Assembly (NCBI RefSeq): GCF_001590865.1
Contig: NZ_BBUY01000003.1
Location: 547,061 to 611,060, forward strand
Direction: 5' to 3'
Length of the DNA: 64,000 nucleotides
Origin: Streptomyces sp. NBRC 110611
GTDB lineage: Bacteria > Actinomycetota > Actinomycetes > Streptomycetales > Streptomycetaceae
Below are positions 50,573 to 60,091 of this stretch, in pieces. The stretch's first letter is position 1. Each line of letters opens with the position of its first letter. The notes beneath the pieces were generated by a model, which was not told the origin of the DNA, searched no databases, and saw only the letters and a list, made by a program, of their open reading frames with translations. The translations under genes and the position numbers were made by a program.

Positions 50573-52087
50573 GTGAGCACCTACCGAGTCCTGGACCGAT
50601 CCGCTGCGCTGCCGGTGGCCGACCGCCGCCGGTGGGACCGGCGCGGTGCCTGGGCCCTGGGCTGGCTGGCCGCCGCCGGGTGGGCGGGTGCCTTCCCGGT
50701 CGTCTCGGCACTCACCACCCACCGGACGTGGGGGCTGTGTGCCGCCGTCGGCTATGTCCTCGCCGCTGCCGCCGTGTGGTGGCTTCCGGGCCGCCGGGCG
50801 CGCGCGGCGTCGGTGGTGCTCGCACTGGCGGGTGCGGTGGTGGTACCGCTGCTGCTCCTGGTCCTCAGCGGGGCCCAGCAGTCCGAAGTGGGCGTCATCG
50901 AGCGCTCGATGACGCAGCTGCTGGCGACGGGCAGCCCCTACCTGCCCGACCCGCGGGGCCTGGCGGACTACAACCCGTACCTGCCGGGGATGGCGCTGCT
51001 CGGCCTGCCACGGGCGGTGTTCGGCGAGGGCACCTGGGTCACCGCGCTGCTCGGGGACGCCCGGGTGTGGTGCGCGGTGGTGTTCCTGGGGTGCCTGGCC
51101 GCCGGGCGTGCGGTGCTGCGGACCGCCGGCCGCAGCCCGTACGGCCTGGGGATGGCCGCGCTGATCGCCTCGCCGGTGGTGGCGCTGCCGCTGTGCGTCA
51201 GCGGGGTGGACCTGCCGCTCACCGGGGTCTGCTGTCTGGCACTGGCCTGCGCGGCGCGCGGGCGGGTGCTGGGGGCCGGGGCGGCGCTCGCGCTGGCCTG
51301 TTCCTTCAAGTGGACGGCCTGGCCCGCGCTGCCGGTCGCGCTGGCGGTGCTGGCCTGCCTGTACGGGTGGCGGGCGGCGGCCAGGTGCCTGGCGGTGGCG
51401 GGTGCGGGCGCGGCCGTACTGATCGTGCCCGGTGCGCTGCTGACCCCGGCCGCGATGGTGGAGCACGTCCTGGCCTTCCCCACCGGGCGGGGCGCGGTGC
51501 CCACCCCTGCGGGCAGCCCGCTGCCCGGGCACCTGCTGGCCGGGCTGGGCCCCGGCGGCTGGCTGGCGGCGGTGGTGCTGCTGGGCGCGGCGGCGCTGGC
51601 GGTGGCCGGCTCGCTGGTGGTGCGGCCGCCGGCCGGTGTGGTGGCCGGCGCGGACCGGCTGGCACTGGGCCTCACGGCGGCGTTCCTGCTGGCGCCGGCG
51701 GGCCGGTTCGGGTATCTGGCGCTGCCCGTCGTGCTGGTCGTCTGGTCGCGGCTGGCCGCCGGGTCGTGGGGCCGGGCACGGCCGGGGCGGGGCGTGGTAC
51801 CCCCCGGTGCACAGGGTGGGGAGGGGTATAGCAGCATAGGGGGCAAAGCGGCCAGCGCTACCCATGTAGGTGGCGCAGGGGCGTGTGCCGCGGCTCTGGC
51901 CGGCGCGCGGCGCACCCCTGAGGCAGTGTCCGCCCCTGCCCGTCAGGCACCAGTTCGCCGGCCCGCCGTTCTCGGCTCCCTCCCACGGTCGTCGTGCTTG
52001 TCGCGGGTGCGTCCTGCCGCCGTCGTCGGTTCCGTACCGCAGGCCCCCGTTCACGCGGCTCAGCCGCCCCGACCGAAAGGCAACTGA
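50573..52087 (+). CDS. Polytopic membrane protein, GT87/mannosyltransferase-like
   Basis: 504 residues from GTG at 50573 (an earlier ATG-like start at 50537 is less likely). About ten hydrophobic segments up to ~residue 415. The loop DYNPYLPGMALLGLPRAVFG and SFKWTAWPALPVAL resemble GT-C-fold polyprenyl-phosphate mannose-dependent transferases (GT87). The last ~90 residues are a hydrophilic Ala/Pro/Arg-rich tail ending nine bases before the next ATG and look like read-through rather than a domain. It precedes a PimB'-like gene, consistent with lipoglycan or PIM assembly. Precise enzyme activity is inference. Confidence 0.75.
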   Translation: MSTYRVLDRSAALPVADRRRWDRRGAWALGWLAAAGWAGAFPVVSALTTHRTWGLCAAVGYVLAAAAVWWLPGRRARAASVVLALAGAVVVPLLLLVLSGAQQSEVGVIERSMTQLLATGSPYLPDPRGLADYNPYLPGMALLGLPRAVFGEGTWVTALLGDARVWCAVVFLGCLAAGRAVLRTAGRSPYGLGMAALIASPVVALPLCVSGVDLPLTGVCCLALACAARGRVLGAGAALALACSFKWTAWPALPVALAVLACLYGWRAAARCLAVAGAGAAVLIVPGALLTPAAMVEHVLAFPTGRGAVPTPAGSPLPGHLLAGLGPGGWLAAVVLLGAAALAVAGSLVVRPPAGVVAGADRLALGLTAAFLLAPAGRFGYLALPVVLVVWSRLAAGSWGRARPGRGVVPPGAQGGEGYSSIGGKAASATHVGGAGACAAALAGARRTPEAVSAPARQAPVRRPAVLGSLPRSSCLSRVRPAAVVGSVPQAPVHAAQPPRPKGN

Positions 52088-52095
52088 GACCAGTC

Positions 52096-53283
52096 ATGGG
52101 CTCCACCCTCGTCATCACCAACGACTTCCCGCCCCGTCAGGGAGGGATCGAGACCTTTGTCCACGCGATGGCCACGCGGATGCCGAAGGACGAGGTCGTC
52201 GTCTACACCTCGCACGAGCCCGGTGCCGCCGCGTACGACGCGACGCTGCCGTTCCCGGTCGTCCGGGACACCACCCGCATGCTGCTGCCCACCCGCCGGG
52301 CGACCCGGCGGGCCGTGGAGATCGCCCGGGCGCACGGCTGTGACCGGGTCTGGTTCGGGGCCGCGGCGCCGCTGGGGCTGATGGCGCCCGCACTGCGGCG
52401 CGCCGGGGTCCGGCGGATGGTCGCCACCACCCACGGCCACGAGATCTGGTGGGCCAAGACGCCCGGGGCGCGGCAGTTGATGCGGCGGATCGGCACGGGC
52501 GTCGACGTGGTCACGTACCTCGGGGAGTACACCCGGACGCGCATCGAGCCCGCGCTGGGGCCGCGGGGGCGGATGAGCCGGCTGGTGCCGGGGGTGGACG
52601 CCGGCGCGTTCGCCGCGGACGCGGTGGACGATGCCGCCGCCGAGGCGCTGCGCACGAAGTTCGCTCTGCACGGCAAGCGCGTGATCGTGTGTGTCTCGCG
52701 GCTGGTGGAGCGCAAGGGGCAGGACGCGCTCATCAGGGCACTGCCGCAGATCCGGAGCCGGATACCCGAGGCGGTGCTGCTGATCGTCGGTCAGGGGCCG
52801 TACGAGAAGCGGCTGCGGGAGCTGGCCCGGGAGCACGGGGTCGAGGGGGCGGTGCGCTTCGCGGGCGGGGTGCCGCACGCCGACACCCCCGCCTGCTACG
52901 CGGTGGCGGACGTCTTCGCGATGCCCTGCCGTACCCGCAAGAAGGGGCTGGAGGCCGAGGGGCTGGGGATCGTGTTCCTGGAGGCCGCGGCGAGCGGGCT
53001 GCCGGTCGTGGTCGGCGACTCGGGAGGGGCGCCGGACACCGTGCTGGACGGGCGTACGGGGCACGTCGTGGACGGGAACGAGCCGTCGGCGGTGGCCCGG
53101 GCGCTGACCGGCGTCCTCGACGACCCGGCGCGGGCCGCGGAGATGGGGGCGGAGGGCCGCCGCTGGGTGGCGCGGGAGTGGTCCTGGGACGGCTCGGCGC
53201 GCCATCTGATGCGGCTGCTCACCCCCGAGGGCGAGGGCGAACACCCCGCGCAGCGGACCGATGCGGTGTCCGCGCGCCACTGA
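52096..53283 (+). CDS. pimB: PimB'-like GT4 mannosyltransferase
   Basis: 395 residues from ATG at 52096. It aligns along its length with M. tuberculosis PimB' (Rv2188c) as I recall it: LVITNDFPPRQGGIETFVHA at the N-terminus, VWFGAAAPLGLMAPALRRAG, ATTHGHEIWW, RLVPGVDAGAFAADA, CVSRLVERKGQDALIRALP, DVFAMPCRTRKKGLEAEGLG and IVFLEAAASGLPVVVGDSGG (EX7E-type GT-B motif). PimB' adds the second mannose to phosphatidyl-inositol mannoside using GDP-mannose on the cytoplasmic face. The C-terminal ~20 residues are variable. Confidence 0.88.
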   Translation: MGSTLVITNDFPPRQGGIETFVHAMATRMPKDEVVVYTSHEPGAAAYDATLPFPVVRDTTRMLLPTRRATRRAVEIARAHGCDRVWFGAAAPLGLMAPALRRAGVRRMVATTHGHEIWWAKTPGARQLMRRIGTGVDVVTYLGEYTRTRIEPALGPRGRMSRLVPGVDAGAFAADAVDDAAAEALRTKFALHGKRVIVCVSRLVERKGQDALIRALPQIRSRIPEAVLLIVGQGPYEKRLRELAREHGVEGAVRFAGGVPHADTPACYAVADVFAMPCRTRKKGLEAEGLGIVFLEAAASGLPVVVGDSGGAPDTVLDGRTGHVVDGNEPSAVARALTGVLDDPARAAEMGAEGRRWVAREWSWDGSARHLMRLLTPEGEGEHPAQRTDAVSARH

Positions 53284-53403
53284 GCAGGCCCCGGGTGCGG
53301 ATTCCCCCGCCGCGCCCGGGGCCGTACGTCCTCCGGCCGCCGCTCCCGTTGTCCGGCGCCGCACCGCCCCGGCGGCCCACGCTTCGACAAGGACCTGATT
53401 CCC

Positions 53404-54150
53404 GTGACCATCCCGACCGACATCCGCCTGCCCGCGACCCAGCTGGCGGGCGTGTCCAAGAGCTATGAGAGCGCGTCAGGCCCGGTGCCGGTGCTGCGCG
53501 AGGTCTCGCTCGGCTTCCCGCAGGGGGCCATGACCGCCGTCATGGGCCCCTCGGGGTCGGGCAAGACCACGCTGCTGCACTGCGCCGCCGGGCTCGACCG
53601 GCCCACCGGCGGGCAGGTGCTGCTGGGCGAGACCGACCTGGGCGCGTGCGACGAGCGGGAGCTGACGCGCATCCGGCGGGACCGGATCGGGTTTGTGTTC
53701 CAGCAGTTCAATCTGCTGCCGATGCTCACCGCGTACGAGAACGTCGCACTGCCGCTGCGGCTGGGCCGCCGCGCCCCCAAGCGGGCCGTCGTCATGGAGG
53801 CGCTGCGCCAGGTGGGGCTGGAGGGCAAGGAGAAGCGGCGGCCCGCCGAGCTCTCCGGCGGGCAGCAGCAGCGGGTGGCGATCGCCCGCACGCTGGTGGC
53901 CGAGCCGGAGATCGTCTACGCGGACGAGCCGACGGGCGCGCTGGACACCGCGGCCGGCCGCCGGGTCATGGGGCTGCTGCGCCAGGCCGTGGACCGGGCG
54001 GGCCGCACGGTGGTGATGGTCACGCACGACCCGCACGCCGCGGCCTGGGCGGACCGGGTGGTCTTCCTCGTGGACGGGCGGATCGTCGGCAAGCTCGACC
54101 ACCCCACCGCGGAGCAGGTCGCCGCCTACATCAGCGGCTGGGACCGGTGA
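53404..54150 (+). CDS. ABC transporter ATPase (MacB/LolD/BceA type)
   Basis: 248 residues from GTG at 53404. Walker A GPSGSGKTT, Q-loop FVFQQFNLLPMLTAYENV, signature LSGGQQQRVAIAR, Walker B IVYADEPTGALD and switch His in VTHDPH are intact. The FQQFNLLP and EPTGALD forms are typical of the MacB/LolD/BceA group that powers FtsX-type permeases by mechanotransmission. Its stop overlaps the permease start (GTGA). Expected role: peptide or lipid-II-targeting antibiotic export/defence next to an NRPS locus. Confidence 0.95.
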   Translation: MTIPTDIRLPATQLAGVSKSYESASGPVPVLREVSLGFPQGAMTAVMGPSGSGKTTLLHCAAGLDRPTGGQVLLGETDLGACDERELTRIRRDRIGFVFQQFNLLPMLTAYENVALPLRLGRRAPKRAVVMEALRQVGLEGKEKRRPAELSGGQQQRVAIARTLVAEPEIVYADEPTGALDTAAGRRVMGLLRQAVDRAGRTVVMVTHDPHAAAWADRVVFLVDGRIVGKLDHPTAEQVAAYISGWDR

Positions 54151-56144
54151 GCGGGATGTGGCAGCTGTCCGTGCGTTCCGCGCGCCACTACTGGGCGCTG
54201 TTCGCGGGTGCCTTCGTCGTCCTCGCCCTGGGGGTGGCGCTGATCGGGACGACGGCCGCCGCGCTGGCCGCCACCTGGAACGCGCAGCGGCCGGCCGGCG
54301 GGCCCGCGGTCACGCTCAGGGACGGTACGGGGGCGAGCCATACCCTCTCCGCAGGTGAGGTGGACCTCGGCGGGGTGCAGAGCGTGCTGGCGATGGCCGG
54401 GGTGGTCTCGGCGTTCGTGACGGTGTTCGTGATCGCCGGGACGTTCGCGTTCGGTGTGGCGCTGCGCGGCCGGGACATGGGGCTGCTCCGGCTGGTCGGC
54501 GCGGGCGGGCCGCAGGTGCGGCGGATGGTACTGGGCGAGGCGCTGGCGGTGGCGGTGCCGGCCGCGGCCGCGGGCTGCGCGCTGGGGGCGGTGGCCGCGC
54601 CGTGGGCGGTACGGGCCCTGAACGGAACCGGGCTGACGCCCGTGGAGCTGCGGGCCGGGCCGTTGGGCGGGCCGCTGCTGTTCGCCGCGGGCAGCGGGCT
54701 GGTGATCGCCGTCCTGGGGGCGCTGGCCGCCGCCCGCCGGGCCGCCCGGGTGGGGCCCACCGCGTCGCTGCGCGAGGCCGATCTGGACGCGAAGGCGATG
54801 ACCGCCGGGCGGTGGATCTCCGGGCTGGTCCTGCTGGCCGCGGGCGGGATCATGGTGGCGCTGGCGCCGAACGCGGGGCCGGAGGCGGCCACGCCGCTGG
54901 CGCTCTTCGGGCCGCTGGCGCTGACGCTGGCCGCCACGGCGTGGGGACCGCTGTATCTGCCGTTCCTGGTACGGGCGTTGACCGCGCCGCTCACCTGGTC
55001 GGGGTCGGTGTCCGGGCGGCTGGCCGGGGCGGCGGCGGGGACGGCCAAGCGGCGAACCGCCGCGCTGGTGGGGCCCGTTCTGGCGATCGTGGCCATCGTG
55101 GGCACCTTCACCTCGGTGATGGCGACCACGGGCGCCGCCGCGGCCGCCGACGAGCGGGCCCGCACCCTGGGACAGCTCGTGGTCGAACCCGCCGACGGGA
55201 GCGGGGAGCTGAGCGGGCGGGCGCTGGCCGCACTGCGCGGTGACCCCCGGGTGCGGGCCGTCTCGGCGCCCGCGCCGGTCGAACTCGCCGTGGCCGGACC
55301 GGACACGGTGTGGCGGGAGCAGGCCGCGGTGGCCGACCTGCAGGCGCTGGCCCGTACCCACCGCCTCACCGCCGTGCAGGGCGCCGTCCGGGAGCTGGCG
55401 CCCGGAACGGTCGCGGTGTCCCGGGAGTTCGCCGACTGGTACGGGTACCGCGTGGGCGGCCGGATCACGTACGGGTTCTTCGGCGGGCAGCCGGTGAGCG
55501 CGCGGGTGGTGGCGGTGCTGGACGGCGGCGCGGCGGTGCCGCATCTGCTGCTGCCGGAGGCGGAGCGCGCCCGCGCGGCGGCCCCGGAGCGGGCCACGGT
55601 GCTGCTCGCGGACCCGTCCGGCGGTGCCGGGGCGGCGGCCGGGGGACTGGCGGACGCCCTTCGTGCACAGGGCGGGCAGCCGGTCGCCGTGACCCCCACC
55701 GCCGAGTGGTACGCGGGCCGGGCCACCGAACAGGACCGGCTCAACGACCTGGTGCTGGTGGTGCTGACCGGGCCCGCCGCCGTGTATGCCCTGATCGCCG
55801 TCGCCAACACCCTGGTGATGTCGTACAGCCGGCGGGGGCGGGAGATCGCGGGGATGCGCATGCTCGGGGCCGGTGCCGGGCAGGTGCGGCGGATGGCGCT
55901 GTGGGAGGCGCTGGGCACCACCACGGTCGGGGTGGGGCTGGCGGCCGGGGTGATCGCCCTGGGTCTGGCGGCCTACCGCGCCGGGCTGCGCGTATCCTAT
56001 GGAGCGATTCCGCTCAGCGTGCCGTGGGGGGCCCTGCTCGGTCTCGTCGGCGGGTGCCTGCTCGTGGCCGTATGCGTAAGTCTGACGGCTGTGCGACGCC
56101 TGCTGCGGCGCGGCACCGTCGCCGCTGTCACCGCTCGAGAGTAG
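54147..56144 (+). CDS. FtsX-domain ABC transporter permease
   Basis: 665 residues, GTG overlapping the ATPase stop. Layout: one N-terminal helix, an FtsX helix bundle (~75-210: LAMAGVVSAFVTVFVIAGTF, VPAAAAGCALGAVAAPWAV), further helices, a soluble extracytoplasmic domain of ~190 residues (~335-520), and a C-terminal FtsX bundle (LVVLTGPAAVYALIAVANTL, TVGVGLAAGVIALGLAAYRA, LLGLVGGCLLVAVCVSLTAV). The large extracytoplasmic domain between bundles resembles BceB-type peptide sensors/exporters more than LolCE. A NarL-type two-component pair follows. Confidence 0.92.
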   Translation: MSGMWQLSVRSARHYWALFAGAFVVLALGVALIGTTAAALAATWNAQRPAGGPAVTLRDGTGASHTLSAGEVDLGGVQSVLAMAGVVSAFVTVFVIAGTFAFGVALRGRDMGLLRLVGAGGPQVRRMVLGEALAVAVPAAAAGCALGAVAAPWAVRALNGTGLTPVELRAGPLGGPLLFAAGSGLVIAVLGALAAARRAARVGPTASLREADLDAKAMTAGRWISGLVLLAAGGIMVALAPNAGPEAATPLALFGPLALTLAATAWGPLYLPFLVRALTAPLTWSGSVSGRLAGAAAGTAKRRTAALVGPVLAIVAIVGTFTSVMATTGAAAAADERARTLGQLVVEPADGSGELSGRALAALRGDPRVRAVSAPAPVELAVAGPDTVWREQAAVADLQALARTHRLTAVQGAVRELAPGTVAVSREFADWYGYRVGGRITYGFFGGQPVSARVVAVLDGGAAVPHLLLPEAERARAAAPERATVLLADPSGGAGAAAGGLADALRAQGGQPVAVTPTAEWYAGRATEQDRLNDLVLVVLTGPAAVYALIAVANTLVMSYSRRGREIAGMRMLGAGAGQVRRMALWEALGTTTVGVGLAAGVIALGLAAYRAGLRVSYGAIPLSVPWGALLGLVGGCLLVAVCVSLTAVRRLLRRGTVAAVTARE

Positions 56145-56254
56145 CCACATGGTGGTCGGACGTACCTTCATGTCGTAATGCCGCCTATGCTGAGCAACCC
56201 TGAGAACACCACTGTGCTTTGAGGCAGGCACTTCACGAACAGGCAGGGATCACC

Positions 56255-56902
56255 GTGCGCGTCGCCATCGCTGAGGATTCTGCGCTCTTGCGGATGGGGA
56301 TGGTGCGGCTGCTGGCCGATGAAGGCATCGAAGTGGTGGCGTCGCTCAGTGACGCGGAGACCATGTGCGAGGTGGTCGAAGAGTTCTCGCCACACGTCGT
56401 GATCATGGATGTGCGGATGCCGCCCAGCCATACCGACGAAGGAATACGCGCGGCCTGCGCAATTCAGGAGACCAGCCCCGGCACCGCGGTTCTGGTGCTG
56501 TCGCAGTACGTGGAGCAGACGTACGCGGAGGAGCTGGTGCGGAACGCCCGTGGCGGGGTCGGCTACCTGCTCAAGCAGCGGGTGGCGGACTTCGACGAGT
56601 TCCTCTCCGCCCTGCAGCGGGTGTCCCGGGGCGGCACGGTACTGGACTCCGACATCTTCAAGCAGTTCGTCGGACACCCCCGCGAACAGCGGGCCACGGA
56701 TCTGCTCACCGCGCGCGAGCGACAGGTTCTCGAACTCGTCGCCACCGGCCTGACCAACTCCGGTATCGCCACCCGGCTCGATATTTCCCAACGGGCCGTG
56801 GAAAAGCATGTGACCTCGATTCTGGGGAAGTTGAAGATTCCCAGTTCCGGGGCGGACCACCGGCGCGTGCTGGCGGTTCTGAATTATCTACGGGGGCGTT
56901 AG
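56255..56902 (+). CDS. NarL/LuxR-family response regulator
   Basis: 215 residues from GTG at 56255 (AGGGA upstream); the frame's TTG at 56219 adds a peptide without signal. Receiver with AED, Asp52 in VIMDVRMPPSH, Lys in GYLLKQRV. HTH: LTARERQVLELVATGLTNSG, IATRLDISQRAVEKHVTSIL. Partner of the kinase encoded 47 bases downstream. Placed between an ABC exporter and an NRPS gene, it may regulate either. Confidence 0.93.
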   Translation: MRVAIAEDSALLRMGMVRLLADEGIEVVASLSDAETMCEVVEEFSPHVVIMDVRMPPSHTDEGIRAACAIQETSPGTAVLVLSQYVEQTYAEELVRNARGGVGYLLKQRVADFDEFLSALQRVSRGGTVLDSDIFKQFVGHPREQRATDLLTARERQVLELVATGLTNSGIATRLDISQRAVEKHVTSILGKLKIPSSGADHRRVLAVLNYLRGR

Positions 56903-56949
56903 ACACGCCCTGGCGGATTTGCCCGGGTGAGTGTGACCGCATTGCAGTG

Positions 56950-58398
56950 ATGAGCGAGAGCGTCGTGGAATTCTGTGCAGAACGAGCAGCCGGTCCGGTG
57001 CGGCGCGGTGCCGACCGTCCGCCGACCGCCTTCCGGGTCGCCGCCGGGCTCATCTATCTGTCCGTCGGCAGTCTGGTCGGTCTGCTGCTCGTCCCGCTCG
57101 TCGTCAGCTCCGTGGTGCTGCGCGCGGTCACGCTCCTGCTCTCCGCCGTGCCGCAGCTGGCGACGCTGGGGGTGCGCTCCGCCACCGCGGCGGTGCGGCG
57201 GGCGCTGGGCGCCGAACGGCCGCCGCCGCAGCGCGCCGAGCGGTTCACGGCGCGCGCGGTGTGGCGGAAGGCCGGCGACCTCCGCGCGTGGTTCGTGCCG
57301 AGCCTGCCGCTGCTGCGCGCGGTCGCCGATCTCGAACGCCTGCTGGCCGCCCGGGTGGTGGATCCGGACGCGCCACCGCGCCGGCCGCGCACCAAGGACA
57401 CCGGCGACGAGGCCGCCGGCAGGGGGGCCGACGGCAGGAGGGCCGGACCGGCCGGGGCGGACACCGGCTGGGCCGACGTCGGCTACCTGGGCCTGCTGCT
57501 GCTCGGCACGGTCTGGCTGGTGCCGATCCTCGCGCTGGTGGTGCCGATCGCCGCGTTCGTCGTCAGCCTGCCCATCGGCCCGCCCGAGCAGCTGGCCTTC
57601 GGCCCGGGGCTGACCGTCCTGGTCGAGGGCTTCTGGAAGCGCCTGGCGGTGGGCGTGGGGTCGATGGCGGGCTTCGGGCTGCTGGTGACGCTGCTGTTCT
57701 GGCTGGGCAAGGTACGTGCCCGGCTGGTGCGCCGGGTGCTCAGCCGGCTGGACGAGGCCGACGAGCGCCGCAAGAAGGAGCAGGCGGAGCTGCGGCGCAC
57801 CGCCGCGCTGCGGGTCAACGACGCCGACTACCGGCGGCTGGAACGCGATCTGCACGACGGGGCACAGGCCCGGCTGGCCGTGCTGCTCATGCGCCTTTCG
57901 CACGCCAAGCGGCGGGTGGGAAAGGACCCGGATGCCTTCTCCCACCTGCTGGACGAGACATATCAGGAAGTCAGCAAGGCGCTGGACGAACTCCGCGATC
58001 TGGTCCGGGGAATTCAGCCGCCCATTCTCAGTGACCGTGGTCTGGATGCCGCCGTCGCGGTACTGACCGAGAAATTCCATGTGCCGGTCGTCGTGCGCAG
58101 CACTTTGTCCGTCCGGCCGGCCGCCAGTGTGGAATCGGCGGCGTATTACATCATCGCCGAATCGCTGACGAACGCCGTCAAGCACGCCTCGGCGACCGAG
58201 CTGCGGGTGGACCTGGACCGGGCGGACGGCTGTCTGCGGGTCGCGGTCACCGACAACGGCTCGGGCGGCGCCAGCCAGGAGGCGGGAACCGGCCTGCGCG
58301 GGCTGGCGGACCGGGCCACCGCGCTCAACGGAGAGCTCACCGTGACCAGCCCGCCAGGGGGTCCCACCACCGTGCGGGCCGTCCTCCCCTGGGCCTGA
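56950..58398 (+). CDS. NarL-type sensor histidine kinase
   Basis: 482 residues from ATG at 56950 (GTG at 56947 equivalent). A membrane region near the N-terminus (AAGLIYLSVGSLVGLLLVPL then VLRAVTLLLSAV), a charged cytoplasmic insert of ~110 residues, a second membrane region (GYLGLLLLGTVWLVPILALV), then HisKA_3 with phospho-acceptor His302 in RRLERDLHDGAQARLAVLLM and HATPase (AESLTNAVKHASATELRVDL, VTDNGSGGASQEAGTGLRGL). Forms a pair with the preceding regulator. No large extracellular domain, as in intramembrane-sensing kinases. Confidence 0.93.
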   Translation: MSESVVEFCAERAAGPVRRGADRPPTAFRVAAGLIYLSVGSLVGLLLVPLVVSSVVLRAVTLLLSAVPQLATLGVRSATAAVRRALGAERPPPQRAERFTARAVWRKAGDLRAWFVPSLPLLRAVADLERLLAARVVDPDAPPRRPRTKDTGDEAAGRGADGRRAGPAGADTGWADVGYLGLLLLGTVWLVPILALVVPIAAFVVSLPIGPPEQLAFGPGLTVLVEGFWKRLAVGVGSMAGFGLLVTLLFWLGKVRARLVRRVLSRLDEADERRKKEQAELRRTAALRVNDADYRRLERDLHDGAQARLAVLLMRLSHAKRRVGKDPDAFSHLLDETYQEVSKALDELRDLVRGIQPPILSDRGLDAAVAVLTEKFHVPVVVRSTLSVRPAASVESAAYYIIAESLTNAVKHASATELRVDLDRADGCLRVAVTDNGSGGASQEAGTGLRGLADRATALNGELTVTSPPGGPTTVRAVLPWA

Positions 58399-58747
58399 CG
58401 CATCCCTGTGCCAACCCTGGACACCCTCGCTGATACCCCATCTGACCTGTGGTTTTTCGCCCAGGCCAAACCGCTTGCCCGTCCTTGTATGCGTGATCAA
58501 CAATGACGGGGTACGGATAACCGCACCCCCCACGGTGCGGATATCCGTACCGGGGAGGTTTCGGTCGGACCCAGAAGTCGTCGAGCCCACTGGCCGAAAC
58601 TTCCCACTCCCATGGCCGGCCCCGCCCGGCCTTGTGGCCGAACCATCAGCTCAGCGGACGGCCGTCCCGCCCTGGCCAGAGGGCGGGCAGGCGCCGCGGC
58701 GGCCCCGCCGCACGACGGGGCCCGATTCACCACTCTCCTGGGAAGGC
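58399..58747. promoter_or_regulatory. Leader region with 18-bp inverted repeat
   Basis: ggtacggataaccgcacc (58510-58527) and ggtgcggatatccgtacc (58534-58551) pair at 17 of 18 positions with a 6-base loop, followed by CGGGGAGG. It lies ~200 bases before the serine hydrolase start. It could be a repressor operator or strong RNA hairpin. No other gene seen here. Confidence 0.6.
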
Positions 58748-60091
58748 ATGGAAGTGCAGTATGTGGGGGACCGGCTGCGGGAACTCGCCGCGGAAACCGG
58801 TGTTCCAGGAGCCCAGCTCGCCGTGTACACCGAAGGGGAAACCCTTTCGCTGGCCACGGGAGTCCGGCGGATCGGAGCCGACGATGCGGTGGACACCGGC
58901 ACCGCCTTTCCCTATGGATCGGTGAGCAAGGCATTCACCGCGACCGTGGTGATGCAGCTGGTTTCCGACGGCGATGTGGAACTCGACGACACGGTGGCGG
59001 AATTCCTGCCGGAATTCGCCCGCCCCGCGGACCCGGAAATGGCCGCGGTCACCGTACGGCAGCTGCTGAGCCACACCGGCGGGATGCTGGCCGACCATGA
59101 ACTCGACGACGCCGACGAGCGCTCGCTGCGGCGCTACGCGGCCGCCGTGGCGGCCACCGGGCTGCTGCACCGGCCCGGCGAGGTCTTCTCGTACTCCAAC
59201 ACCGGCTACAACCTCCTCGGCCGGGTCATCGAGGCGGTCACGGACCTGAGCTGGCAGGCGGCGGTGGAGAGCTTCCTGCTGCGTCCGCTCGGCATCGACC
59301 CGTACTTCCTGCACGGCCCCGCCGCGTCGCGCGCCGTGGCCACCGGGCACGCCGTCCGGCTCGAACGCGGCGGCGCGCACCCGGTCGAGGTCTTCCTGCC
59401 GCCCACCTGGGCCCCGGCCAGCGGTCTCGGCGGCAGCGCCGAGGACCTGGTCGCCCTCGCTCGACTGCACTTCGGCGACTCGCCGTCGGCCGCCGACCTG
59501 CTGGATGAGGACGCACGTGCCGAGATGCACACACCGGTGCCGGCCGCCGACGCCTTCGGCATGGCGGACGGCTGGGCGCTGGGCCTGGCCCGCTACGGCG
59601 GTGCGGACAGCGGGTGGCTGGGCCATGACGGCACGGTCGACGGCGGCACCGCCCAGCTGCGCTTCCACCCCGGCCGGCGGGTGGCCGTCGCGCTGACCAC
59701 CAACGCCACCACGGGCACGCTCCTGTGGCCGCGGATCGTCGCGGAGCTGCGGAAGGCCGGTATCGACGTCGCCGACCACCAGCAGCCCGTCCCGGACGCG
59801 CCGCCGGGCCAACAGCCAGACCCGGCACGGCTGTTGGGTGACTACCTCAACGGTGACACGCGCTTCACCATCGCCCGCCACGAGGGCGGGCTGCGGCTGA
59901 GCGACCGTACCGGACTCCTCGCCGACATGACCCTGCACGGCCCCGACGGGCTGCTGTTCACCGCTCGCCGCACCGACGCCGACGAGGCCCCCTACACCGG
60001 GCGGTTCGTCCTGGACGGCGCCACCGGTGAGGCCGCGCTGATGCAGCTCGCCGGGCGCTCGGCCCGCCGCGAGCGGCCCGCGGCCCGCTAG
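58748..60091 (+). CDS. Serine hydrolase of the class C beta-lactamase/D-aminopeptidase fold
   Basis: 447 residues from ATG at 58748 (GGGAAGG upstream). No signal peptide. Catalytic tetrad S58-V-S-K61 in FPYGSVSKAFTATVVMQL, Tyr-x-Asn motif in FSYSNTGYNLLG (~150), and HDGT motif in GWLGHDGTVDGG as third box. A C-terminal ~100-residue beta domain follows (GDYLNGDTRFTIARHEGGLR). Such enzymes in peptide clusters hydrolyse peptides, esters or activate/inactivate products. It lies 162 bases upstream of the NRPS gene in the same direction. Confidence 0.92.
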   Translation: MEVQYVGDRLRELAAETGVPGAQLAVYTEGETLSLATGVRRIGADDAVDTGTAFPYGSVSKAFTATVVMQLVSDGDVELDDTVAEFLPEFARPADPEMAAVTVRQLLSHTGGMLADHELDDADERSLRRYAAAVAATGLLHRPGEVFSYSNTGYNLLGRVIEAVTDLSWQAAVESFLLRPLGIDPYFLHGPAASRAVATGHAVRLERGGAHPVEVFLPPTWAPASGLGGSAEDLVALARLHFGDSPSAADLLDEDARAEMHTPVPAADAFGMADGWALGLARYGGADSGWLGHDGTVDGGTAQLRFHPGRRVAVALTTNATTGTLLWPRIVAELRKAGIDVADHQQPVPDAPPGQQPDPARLLGDYLNGDTRFTIARHEGGLRLSDRTGLLADMTLHGPDGLLFTARRTDADEAPYTGRFVLDGATGEAALMQLAGRSARRERPAAR

